A stretch of DNA of 64,000 nucleotides from Escarpia spicata (lineage: Eukaryota; Annelida; Polychaeta; Sabellida; Siboglinidae), in contig OZ023205.1 in NCBI GenBank assembly GCA_963995525.1, positions 52,094,714 through 52,158,713 on the forward strand, read 5' to 3'. Below are positions 27,301 through 40,800 of this stretch, in pieces. A model generated the notes under the pieces. It saw only the letters and a program-made list of their open reading frames with translations. It did not search any database and was not told the DNA's origin. Numbering within the stretch: position 1 is the stretch's first letter; every line of letters starts with the position of its first letter. Made by a program: the position numbers and the translations under genes.

Positions 27301-30300
27301 CACCCTGCAATATACATTCGATTTTTAACAAAATTACTCTGAAACAAGTTGATCAAAATAAGTAAGCACCTTTAAATGCCCAATGCCCATCTGTTCACTG
27401 CAGGCGTTTGCTGGTCAGCGCAAGGTTGACCCGACAGCTGACCACGTCTTCTGTCTGAGTGAGAGCGAGGAGTCGATGACTGTTCCCGTGATGTGTCCCG
27501 CTCCTCCCCAATCACCCCACCTCCGCATCGAGGGGATGCACTCAGAGGGCATTGACCTCACCTGGGAGATGCCGCAACAGTATGGAGACGCTGTCGTCTC
27601 GGTCAGTTCTGCTTTCTTCTCTCGATAAAATTTTGTTCCTAGAAAATGTTATGGTCGTTCTGGATTTTTAATGTTAAATGCATTGTCGTTAGAAGAAAAG
27701 AAGTATTTCACAACCGTTTTGTTTTCCTTATATGATTTATTGAAACCTAATTATGTTGAAGATTAAGACTAACATAAGATATTTTTATAATAGTAATTTT
27801 ATGCTATACCAATACTTCTGATTAGTCTGTTAAGAAATGAAAGGCAATGTTTAGTTTTTAATGAACGAACTCCAATTTCCTTGTTGCTGGTACTTGTAGG
27901 TCAGATAACTATGAACTGTGAGCATGCATTTAGTAAAATATTGATGGAGGCGTCAAAAATAATGTTATTAGTTTATTATGTATATTTTTCAGTGTTACTG
28001 CTTTTGGAGAATGTAATTAACAATTTTAAAATAAAGATAACCTGAAGATGTTCATGATAATATCTCTTCTCTCTAACTTTTTGGTAATCATGCTTTTTAA
28101 TAATAATAATAATAGTAATTGTCATAAAAACTTTGAAATATACCCATAATGAGTTTATAAATTAGGGTGACATTAACGTTGGCCTTACATAATCTATAGG
28201 GATACCAGATGCTGAAGAACGGCAAGCTGTACGGATCCATCATCCCCGCTGATGTCCACAGTCTCCGTATCAAGGACGTGACCTTGGGCGAGAAGGTTGA
28301 GCTGCAGATTCTTGCCCTCACTGATCACCCTGTGGGGCGACAGGAGGCGAAGGACTCGCCCAATGAGGGTGACTCGGGGATCGAGGCATCCACTGTGCAT
28401 GATGTCACTATAAACAGTGAGTATAGGTCGAACCTCACTTTACAGTCACGTCAGTAATACAGCCACCTCAGAATTAAGGTCACACTAGGAGAGTCCCAAA
28501 TTATTTATGTAACAGTAAAATACAGGAAATTAGTTTCGCTAATAAGGTCACCTCGCTATTCAGGTCACTTTTGCCCAGCAGAAAACCAAGGGCAGCAATT
28601 GTCATCATTGCTGTATTTTGAATTTAAACATGTACCCATGACCATTTAATGTCTGCTCTTACCAGGTATGGCAGTGCATGCAGCAGATATCAACATAATT
28701 CCATAGTGATGCCACCTGGGGAATAACTGACAAATCAATTTGTTCATTGAAAAAAGAAAATAAGTCTAAATAATGACCTTTGTATCAATTCAAATACATC
28801 ACCAGTTGGTAGGTCAGAGGCCAATGGCCAAAGGGAGTGAATTAATATAGGAAGAAATGGGTGGACTTCAGCAGTTGGGAGGAGATGTATACAGTACTCC
28901 AAAGACTTTGGCAAAGTTAACGTGTTAATATATAGATATACATTTGTAATGAATCATAAGTCTTGGTTAGAAAACTGCACAAAGGCGCTAACAAGATAAT
29001 ACTAAGTTAATTTGAAAAATATAACTATATATAATAGAAATAAACATAAGTTAAATGTCTTGACGTACTTGATTTAAATTACTGGACCAACTTGACCATT
29101 TGCTATCCTTCTGGATGTCACACCCCTCAATCTTTTATCCAGAGGACACTGCTCTGCTGTTAATAAGTTAAATCAGTCCCCTGTATATTTAACGTTGTGT
29201 TACGGTAACAAAATCAGTCTTTAAAATGAGATTACGATATCACAAACAACATTTCTTTTCAGACGGCCTCATGGAAATCTACGTGGGAGATCGCTACTCG
29301 GCGTGTAAGCCTGGTCCAAAGCTGACCATCTGCTACACTGGCCTGGTCCAGCCTCCGTCCAAGGTTTGGTGTGAACAAGTCACTGGACACTCAGCTCTTA
29401 TTGTCTGGAACAAAGGTAGGCGAAAATATCTTCATAAAATGTACATCTTTCAATGTGTAGGAGTATTCTTTTGAAATTGATCCCATGCCTCAGCTTCCAT
29501 GACTAGTGTTTTGGCATTTACTGGGTTGTGATTTATATATTCTGTAGCTTATATTATCATACATATGTGTTAAAATCAGTATATTGATTGTACAATATCA
29601 GTGTTGTTACCTGTAGCTATCCATCATTCATCAACATCAACACCGAATCATTGGATAATGCAGATTTGTCTTGAATATAAATTGCTCCGTCTGTGCCTCT
29701 GCAATTTGAGTCTTTTTAAAGATTTGTAGTACGTTAAGAAATGCCATAATTTTTGTTTCTAGATTCGCACTAACACTGGACCTAGGGCTTTTTTCTGTTG
29801 CTGCACCAACCCTGGAATATGCTCCCTCTTAGTGTTAAATAAGTTGAAAATATTACACAATTCCACCATCATCTAAAAACTTACCCTTATGACCTTGCTT
29901 ATCCACCGTAGCTCCTTGGCGTATCCATCCATCTGTTGACATCTTAAATACTGCTTATCGATATTGAGACTAATCAACCCTTTCTATCTTGATGCGGCTC
30001 TGAGCTTGGTTTCCACAGATTTAGGCACAATAGATGTTACCTTATTATTATTGTAATTGGCAATGGTAAATTGTTAGTCTTAATGGTGCTGGTTTTTCCT
30101 GTTAGCTCAACGACCCCAGCCACATTACTTGGAAGCGGAGAGGTATCAGGTCACCTGGTGGCCAGGAGAGAAAGCAGAAGACGACATCAATAGTCAGTCG
30201 ACAAAAGGTATGGATAGATTTTTCTAACACCATAATTTTCCTTAGGGATTATTTTTTAATTTACCACTGAAATTGACAGAAATGTGTAACTGCGACATGG

Positions 30301-33300
30301 AAAGACGATTTCCTACTTACAATGGCCTTGATACTAATGTAATTGCTTTGATTTGATTGATAGATGACCAACTAATCTTGGTCTAGAAACTGTTTTATTG
30401 TACTACTTCACACATCTGGTTGTGTTGCATTGATTGGCATGTCTCACTGCATTACTTTAAAAGACAAATGTGGTATGATCAATTCAACAGTTACATAGTT
30501 AGCCATCTCACAAATTCTTACAACATCGATGCTTAGAATCAATGAGACTTGACTGTCAACATGATTAGAATGCTCATATTAATATACCTCGTCGTTTTGT
30601 TGTCATTATCCTATCTCATTGTGTAGTTTTGATTGACAGATGTCACTATTGGTTTGATTGACAGATGATCACCTGCTAATCACGGGCTTGAAGGCGAGTG
30701 TGACATACCATGTAGTGGTGGAAGCCCGCAAGATGCAGAAGTACAGCTCCATGGCTGAGGGTGAGGCCATATTTAATACCATTAGTCAGGTCCTTAGCCA
30801 GAAAGAATTTTTTGCCAGTCTTGAATTGATCAAAAATGTGCCTTTTAGCACGTGCATGGCTGGCATGGAAGCCATTCACGTCAGTCACAGCCATTATTGG
30901 CCAGTTTAGATTTTTTAATGACAAAGCAGTGTCATTTGATCCGATTATTTAATTGATACTGATCCATTTGATTTGTTTCACTACCAGTTGTGCCAATGAT
31001 AGTCGGTAATATGGGCCTGTAGACTTGGAACTATTAGTTAATCTAGTGGCCAGCTGGTCCCCTCTTAATTCCATCAGTCTTATCAGTTGTCTTGGCCAGT
31101 CATCATTAAAGAGGTCATTATTGCAAATTTATGTATTATATCAGTACACAAAATTTATTGTGACATGTATTGACGATATATATTAATAAAGTAAGATCAA
31201 ATATTTACTAATAAAAACACTGTAAAGACTTCTTCCAACAGACCAAGGGACCATTTCACTCATATTCTTAAGCGCTCGTTAGTATGACTGCTCTTTAAAA
31301 TTTATTTCGCTCCGCAACGGATTCTGTTTAATGATGGAGATTCCTGATGGATTCGTCTTAGTGAAACGACATGCATAACCAATCTCAGTCAATGTTCCAC
31401 GAACTCATCGACTCCCTATCGTCCACCAGATGGCGACGCAGTTCCCGATGATGGCTTCAGCAACACCTTCATCCTGACTGCCCAGTCTGATCACCTGACA
31501 CTAAAGACAGCGAAACCACCGAGTCCACCAACAAACCTTGGTGTAGTGTCCACGACCTGCGGCACTATTCAGGTGGCATGGGATGCACCACAGGAGAACG
31601 GGGTCGAGATCATCGGTAGGTCAACCCTTTTACCCTTGACCTACTTTCAGGTCAATGCAGGTTTTAGTCCTGGTCGTTTCTCCCCTAGCTTTACACATTC
31701 AATGAGATTTAATTTTGACTTTTTAATGATTTTATTTAGGTCTTTCCGCTTTTGGTTATTTTATGGTGAATTTATTTAGACTAACATTTTCTATGAGTCA
31801 TTCCCTGGGAATTTTTTTCACATTTCCATGAGCCACACACTCTGATATTTTATTTTGACTGTTTCATGAGTCATGTAATCCCTAGGATTTTATTTCAACT
31901 TTTAAAATTTCATGAATCGTGCATTCTGTGACATTATAGTTTGGCTTTTGAATGAGTCATGCATTCGGCGAAGATTTAGTTTAGCTTTTTCATGAGTTGC
32001 GCGTTCTGTGAAATTTTAACGGAACAAAAAATAAAGCATATTAGCACATCTGCTTGACATAATGTATGCTCCACATTGCCAGGCATCCGAGTGGACGCTG
32101 TCTCGCTGAAATCAAAGAAGAAGCGCAAACATGCATGTGTGGAAGTCCTTCCCGATAAGACAATGGCAATCGTCGATAATTTAGACGAGAAGACCGAATA
32201 CCTTGTTACCATTACCACGATTACGGAAGAATACTTTGACCAGCTTCCCCACGGTCATGACCTGAAACAAAAACGCGTTCTCCCGACCTCTTCGCCCCCG
32301 AAGGAGGATATGTGGTTGCCGAGCAGCAGCGTGCTAGCAACGACGTCGGGAACGAACCCACCGACCGACTTAAAAATCGTCCGGACAAATGTCGACACGG
32401 TGATGGTTTCATGGAAGCCGCCGGTCGTTTATGGCTCGAACCGACTGCAGGGCACAATCGTTCGGTGGGCGAAAGGAAAGTTCTCGCGTAACTTGAGTCG
32501 GGACGATGCCCCGATGGCGAACCACCGTAGCATCGTCGCCGACTGCAACGAAGCGACGATTGATGGACTTGTTCCAGGAATTCTCTACAAAATTGTCGTG
32601 GAAGCTGTCGTTAGCGTAAAGACGACACTCGAATCAAGTGGAAATGTGCCGGAATATGAGAAACAGAACCGACGAACCGTGCACGTGATGTCGAAGCCGG
32701 TGTTTGTGCGGACCCGTGCACCATGTGACCCTCCTCGTCCAATCATCACCGGGTACGACTCCGAGTCGATCCAAATCTACTGGGAGAAGCCATTATTGCG
32801 ACGTATCATTGGAAAGGATGAAAACGACAATCCGCGCTGCCTGAAACTGTCACTAGAGGGTTACCGGTTGGAGGTGAATGGCAAGCCGCACGTGAGATTG
32901 ACTTCGTCGTCGCAGAGTTGCAGTTTGGTCAAGTGTAAACCTGGGAAGGTGTACTCGGTTGTGCTCATTGCGTTGACGTGCACCGAAGAGGTGAAGAAAG
33001 AACGTCGTCGCCGAGTGAGTAATTTAGGAGATTTTGTCCTAATATAAACCTAATAATAAACATAGATTCCAAGGAGGAAGTTTAGGTAACTTTGAAAAAA
33101 ATATTACAATGTCAAATTTTAAAGATTATTCAATCAAAGTAGGTTGCATTTAAAGAGGTACATGTATATACTTGCTGTGTCATAACGACAGTCAGACACA
33201 TTTACACGATGTTTTCTGGTTTCTTATAACAAAGGGAGACGTCACGAAACAAACAGTATTTTTTACTGTTATGGAACCTCACACGGCAGTCTCGGTGCCC

Positions 33301-34813
33301 CCAGGCAGATCACCTTGCAAAATTAAAGATAAGCTCAACCAATAATATAACTTGCCGGGAAGTTCCGGTGGTCTTCAGTTCAGTTGCACGCTGCTTATGG
33401 AATGTTATGGAAGGAGACGTAGCTATTTGATTACACTATCCCGCTCATGGCTCATGAGAATGGACAAAAGTATATTGGGATTCCCGAAAGTCGAGGGCTT
33501 TATCAATTACGAGTTTGATTCAATTAACTTCCATACAATGCGTAGGAGATCTGCCAGGGTCAGTGTACATAATCACCACGCATGGCTTGCGCGGATGCTG
33601 TTATTATACAATGTTGATTTATCTACACTGACATCAGTTGGTCCAGTATCAAATTGTCCAGTGTGTCAATGTGCTTTCTTGAGAAGACCAAACAATTTCA
33701 TCACGCATTTTCTTCTATCCCGCCATGCAGCTGAAGGACAGTGCGAACCTGGGCAGCAGCATGTCATCCTCAGTGAGTTCCAACAAGGACTGGCAGACGA
33801 TGACAGAAGACTTTGACAACGATGAGTCGGCGTCAGAACCCATCAACGTCACTATTCCACGGGAACATGATGGTGGGTAATCTCACTATAATTGAGCTAG
33901 TATGTGTGTGTTAACGTTTTTTTCCTAGATGGTTTGCACCTCGGGCACCAAATTTTTGGGATTTATCTACTGACCCTCACAAAATAAGCGTCACCTTATT
34001 TTTGTTCTAAATTCCCCATTGATTAATGGTTCTTAAATTTCATACCGTACATTCGATGGATGTCAATTGATGGCTCATAATGTTACAAATTTTTTCAGCA
34101 GTTTTCCTGAAGCAGCAAGGAGCATCAATCATTTGGGAACATTTTACATAACATGAGATAAACTTGTTATAATTGATAGAGTATCACACTCAATATAGAC
34201 AACCTGGGTTCAAATCCCCTGCTGCCATTTCAAACCTAGTGCAAGTTCGTTCATTCTACGTTACTCCAGTTCACTCAGCCATATGAATGGGTACCTGGCT
34301 ATAGACAGTGGTGGATATTTTGTCCACGCATTAATTGAAGCATGACTGGATGCTTCCCAAAGAAATCGAGATGGTGTTCGATTGAACAGTTCTGCCAGGG
34401 AGTAAAATGTAAAGCGCTTTGAGCAGTCCTGAGGACTGGATACTGTGCTAGATAAGAACTTTTTAACTTGCGCCAATTCGTATGGTGGGTTGACAGGATG
34501 TCCATTCTCTCGACAGGTTTTATAAAGATGTTGCGATGCTCCTACCTGATCCCAGACACCGGGATCAAGGGGGGAACAGAGGATCTCGGAGACATCCGAG
34601 TTGATTGGACGCTACAGCAAGACAACTCCATCATCAAACAGTTCAACGTCACGTGGCACTGCCTGGAAGATGGCGCCACCCAGACGCAGTGCATCAACGC
34701 CGACGAACGATCGACCATCATTGCCGTGGCTCGGCTCAGGTAATAGCAATAATAATTTTTTAATAATTTCAGTGTTATAAAACAATACGGTTTTCTGTCT
34801 GTCTGTCTCTCAC

Positions 34814-34860
<47 letters not shown>

Positions 34861-37800
34861 TTTTTTGTCTGTTGACCATATCTCTGTTAGGTTTATATGT
34901 ATGGGGCTGACATGTTGTATGTGGTCTAGTGGGCTTATTGAGGTGGTTCGTTGATTTAGATTTGTTTGTAATTCGTTGATGGTGGTGGGGATATTGGGGG
35001 GTCAAATACATATGACTGCCTTTTTTCCTGGGGAATGCCAGGTAACTCGGCTAGTAGTTTTATATGGCACAGTTTTCATGAAAGGTAAATGTGCTTTACT
35101 TAAAATTTTATTCGCATGAAATTGTATAGGCTTGTTAGCAGACACATTAGGATGGTTCGTAGAGTTTGATTTTTTAATTCAAACCGGGGGGGTTAATATT
35201 TTTAAAAGGCAGTATCCAAAGTTACAACAACGGAAGATTTGTTCTACATCATCGTACAGAAATAATGCCATCTACAACATGTCACTGGATGTACATTTAG
35301 AAAATTGTTCACTTTATTTCCGTATGATAATCTGACTTGAATCCTAATGGGTTCAACATAATTACATAATTTTAACGTTTGTTTGATGTCATCGTAAAGA
35401 TAATAATGCCACTTACAAATATGACACCGAATTCAGATGTACACAGAAATTTGAATGGAAAATTATTTCCTTGCAGGTCGGTAGTTGACGTGACGGTTGA
35501 GCCCCAGTACTCGACAGATGTTATTGCCCCCACCCCCCAGAAGGTGCAGGTGATGGTTCCTGGTCGCCCCGATCCCCCCGTCATCTTCTGTCGCTCTGTC
35601 AGTAGCGACGAGTTCGTCATCGAATGGGTGGAGCCAAGCTTGCACAGGGTCAAGGTCAAAGGGTATCAGGTAAAGACATCCGTTTCAGATAATTGCGAGA
35701 TTATTTTCCTGAAGCAAATTTGAATGTGACAGCTAATCCCAGGGCATTTGAATAAATTTATTTATTTGTTTGTGATGTCTGACTGGTGTTGCCTCTAGTG
35801 ACTGATATTTGTTTCTTCCTGCAGGTGTATCTAAATGCGAAGAAGGTTGGAAATGAATTGGGAAGTCATCACCGCAAAGTTGTCATTCCTTGCAAACCAC
35901 GAAGGTAGGGTCTTCAAACTGATATTCTCACTGCCGTTCTTCCGCGTAATCTTTTAATTTCCGGGGTAACTGCTACATCATGAGTACTTTTCAGCCCTGC
36001 CAAACACTTTTCTCCAACTCTCAATCTTCTGCCATTTTCTCATATTGTCTGCTGAATGATTTTGGTCATGTATTTTCTCAACATTTGGTAATTTTGAAGT
36101 GTTAATTGCATCTACTATTCACAACAATAAATTATACCAAAACAATTAAAAAGTAAAAATTAATAATGTGAAATAAAAAAAATATATATAATTACAATTA
36201 AAAACAATAAAAATAAGAAATAAATAAAAATTATTTCATACTCTACAAGATGCTAGTGGTTGCTGTAATGTCGGTGACTGAGATATATGATATATTAAAA
36301 ACATATAATAAATAATATTAAATAAAGTTGTTACAATTAAAAACAATAAATAAAAATAATTAAATTATTTCAGACACTACAAAGAGCAGCTGGTTGCGCT
36401 ATCGGTCAACCCACTCATTGACGATTGACATATATTATTTAAACAATATTTAATAAATAATCATTACAAGTAAATATGATTATACATAAATTCTGAAAAC
36501 ATGAATCAATTTACCAATTTTAGAAAGAAAAAACAATAAAATAATAAATAAATTTAAATAATTTAATTATTTCAGACACTACAAGGTGCAGCTGGTTGCG
36601 CTATCAGCTGATCCACTCGTCGATGACTCCGAGATGTCATCGACTCTATACATCGACACTGACCAGACGGAACGGAGTCACTATGTCCCGGCCCGACCCA
36701 TCGACTCGATGAACACGATCGTCGAGAAGAACGAAGACGGGGAACTTGAGGATGAAGACGAAGAGTATTACAGCGAACTCAAAGTTAGGGTAGTGAGCGT
36801 CTCCGACAGCAGCATCCATCTTGATTGGCTCATGTACTCGGAGTTGCCCACAATGTCGCACTACAAAGTCACATGGATCTCGGTCGGACAACCTGCGGTA
36901 AGTGAAAAAAATTTTTTATGTTTTTTACATTCATGTTTTTTAGGTTTGTTATGGTTACGTAATTATGATCATTAAATCATACGTGCAATTTCAACTTTTT
37001 TTGAGTAAGTGATTCTAAATTTCGTTATCATTAAATTTCCTTTTTGGAATAAATGATTTTGAGTTTTTTATCATTGAGTTTCATTATAAAGCATATTGTA
37101 GATTTATATGATACAAAATTAAAGGAGTGTTAGTGGCATTTAGAAGGGCATGGAAAATAAACTGCAATATTGTTGACGATCTATACCAGGGAAAACGGAT
37201 CATTTAATGGCATTCAGAGGGCCTTCAAAAATAAATCTGCCTTACTTTGTTTTATTTTTTCCCAAGAAAATGTGATGTAATTAGTGTGGTTGTGTAAAAT
37301 CATATTCTGCAAAATGGCTGTTGACTTTTTCCAGGAAAAGCACTGCAATGACTGCGGGCATACAGAGACCGAACTATAATTAAACCCTAAACAAATGTCA
37401 AAAAACATACAGAACAGGAAACATTATTTATTCTGATTTCACATGTTCCCAACAAATCCACAAAGCCAATTCGGCAGACTCCCTGTTACAAACTACTGGT
37501 GAAACAGATGGTCTCCCTTTAAAGTTTCTACAAGCGATAGTGGCTTAAGGTTGCCAGGTAGCTTAGCATCCAATTTGTTTTAGATTCATTTCATGAAAAA
37601 CCTACCTAGTATTCACTACGAAATGGTTATTCGTACAAATTAGTTTTTTCAATTTGGAAAAATCGTCGGACAAACTGTAAAATTATATGGACTGGGTCCG
37701 GTGAAAATTATGCAAAAATAAGTCCAGGTGCAGCTCTTTATATATTGTTGCATACAGCTGTTGACTCTTTCGCAACTTATCCAATCTAACAAAGAAAACA

Positions 37801-40800
37801 TACGGTGTCTGAACACATACATACAGTTGTTAAGGTAGTTTTTGTGGCAGGGATGTTCATTAGAAACGATTTGAGGGATTATGAAGGAGTATAATATTCT
37901 TTGTTGACCCCTGTAGGAGACGGAAGTGTTACTTCGGGCGGGAGAGAAAAGTTGCGTGATCCACAAGTGTTTCCCAGGCACCAACCACTACGTACGGATA
38001 CACGCCATCGCCAACGATGGCTCGATACTCGACCGGTCGAAACAGCTGATTGTACAGACATCCGCTCCTCCTGATACACCTATTGCCACTCTCAGGTGTG
38101 TTTATTTACCCAGACCATACTGCACAAAATTCACAAATATGTTTTTGTTTCGTGATGCATGGTTGAAGGAGTTGCTATGAAAACTTCCTGATGCTTTTAC
38201 CATATGAATGAAAGAAAATTATGTTTTGAAAATGGTTCTATGCATTTATTTTTTTATAACCAAGCAACACACTATGACCAGTTTACTGTTGATATTTGAC
38301 ATGTGGATGGCTGAATATTATGTTCATAATATATATAATATAAGGTAGGTAAAACATTATAATATATTTTATATAGAATTTAATCAAGTGATACATTTTG
38401 TGAAGAACTTAAAAGAGAACCACCTGTTTTAAATGTTTTAGAAATTCCAAGTGCTTCCGGGTATCAGAAGTAAATTATATTTAGTACAATATTATTTATT
38501 GTAATCATTAGCCATGTGGGTGTATTTGTTTTAAAAATATTCATTAAAACAATAAACTATATATAATTATTTTACTGAGTTAACTGGGTAATTCATTGTG
38601 GTAAAAACACCACGATTTCTCACCCCTCCTTTGTATTTCTTGTACTGAACGGCAATTTTTGTTTCGCGTGTTACAGGGCATGCAACTTCAAGTACATCGC
38701 CATCGAGTGGGAGAAGCCGGCTACGTATGGGTTGGCTCACATCACCGGCTACAAGGTGTACGTGAACGGAGTTGTAGAGGCCATCCTCAAGGCCGACCAA
38801 CTCTCCTTCGCATTCACACATGGCAAGTGGTGTCGGGAGTACGTCTTCCAAGTACAGGTGAGAGAGCTTTTAGAAGCAAGACATCCTCTGTAAAGAAACT
38901 ACTCTGACTTTATGAAATATATTGTTCATGGCTCCAAGATTCCATAAGACAGCAGGAATTTACTTGAGCTACCAAACTTGGTTGATTGATGGCTCATTGC
39001 CTAGCAACCAGGTCTGCCAAGCTTGCAAAATGGCTGCCATTTTAAGCTGTCAGGCATTTTGTCGTATAATTTAGTGAAATCTGGCTCCAAATGCATTTCT
39101 TTGCAACAAAAAAGGGCAAAATTGCTGTGAGAACTACATGCAGGAAAGATTGATTTAGTAGAATCTGCAATAATTACGTAATACACATATGTAAACATTG
39201 TTGGTAACCGAGTTGAAGCACACCATTATGATTGTGACGTAAAAACGTTTGTTTTGCAGACATTTTAACACTTTCATTTGAAATGTAATAGTATTGCTAA
39301 CATTGCGATTGGTTAAAAATAACATATATTATTTATTCACACCATGTTCTATCTTAATTATTATATTAGTACCACGTACCCTAAAGTTCAAAATGTACAT
39401 GCTGCACTTTTTAGTTCTAATAATGATGAAAAATGGTCGGATTGGTGTAGCATAAATTGCTGATAATAACACCTTGGTAGCATTAATGTAAGAGAAAAAA
39501 TTAAAAATATAAAGTTGGTGTTCATCAGTCGGACAGCTTACTTGTATAGTGGGTATGAAAATGGTTTTTGCGTTTGGATTGTCTTAACTTTGTTAGTGCA
39601 CAATGCAATAATGAATTGAGGTAATGACATAAAACATGTCGTTCTGTGTTTCCAGGGATTGACAATGTCAGAGAAGTTGAACAGTAAGCCATCGGAGCCC
39701 CTGGAGGTGGTATGGCCGGGGGTGCAAGCCCCCGCCCTCATCAAGGCTCCTGCACACAGCGGCAACGCAGTACGTGTCACCTGGGACATACCCCCGTGTA
39801 CAGGGGGCATCAAGATCAAACAATACAAGGTACGTCCATTGGTATCGACATAAATGTTATAATTCTTGTTTATACTCATGAAGAATGGCTGTCCACTGAC
39901 AAAAGTAACTAACCATAATTATTGTTATGTTTTATAAATACATCGCGAGTTGGTAAATCAGAGGCCAAAGGTCGAAGGGCCTGAATGACCCTAAAAAGAG
40001 TCAAGTGGACCTAGGCACTTGGGAGGAGATACACTTACAGAGCCTTCTAGTTAGTGTAATAATACACTGTATATGGATTATTAAATTTAGTGATGTCTAC
40101 CACAAAATTGTGCACCTGTTTTCACTAGTTACTTTTAATGCATCTGGTCCATTTATATTATTGACAAATACTTTACCGAAACTCCATTTTTCCAACCTTG
40201 ATTTAAGAAACATAATCCAATGCTTTAAAATTCTCTTCTTCATTTTATGCCATTCCCAGATTGATTGGAAGGTGTCGGGCTCACTGTGTGTTTATCATTA
40301 GACCTAACGAAAACCTGAAGTGTTCTTAGCACATCTTAATAATGTGGTGAGGAACCGCATATAATTATATACTCAATGAGAAAAATGAAAAAATCCACTC
40401 AAATATTAAAGATAAAATAGATTCCAAATGTAAACAGAAATGTAATTAATAAATTGAGTGGTTACATTTCAATCGATGGCATGTGCCATGGTTCATAAGA
40501 TGAGCACAGTAACATCAGACTCTCAGTTGAGAGAACCCATGTTCACATACTGTTTTGCCTTTTTCGAACCTCGGGGAAGTTTGTTCACTCTACATTGCTC
40601 CAGCCAATCCTAAACAGTGGTGGATATTTGTGTACGGATAGTATTCACGCATTAATTGCAGCATAGCTGAATAATTCCCAGAAAAGTCGAGATGGTGTTC
40701 ATTTGAACCCAGTTCTCCGGAGAGTGCAGTGTAAATTGCTTTGAGCAGTCCTAACGACTGGATATTGCACAATGTAAGAACTTACCTTTAAGTTAAAGGT

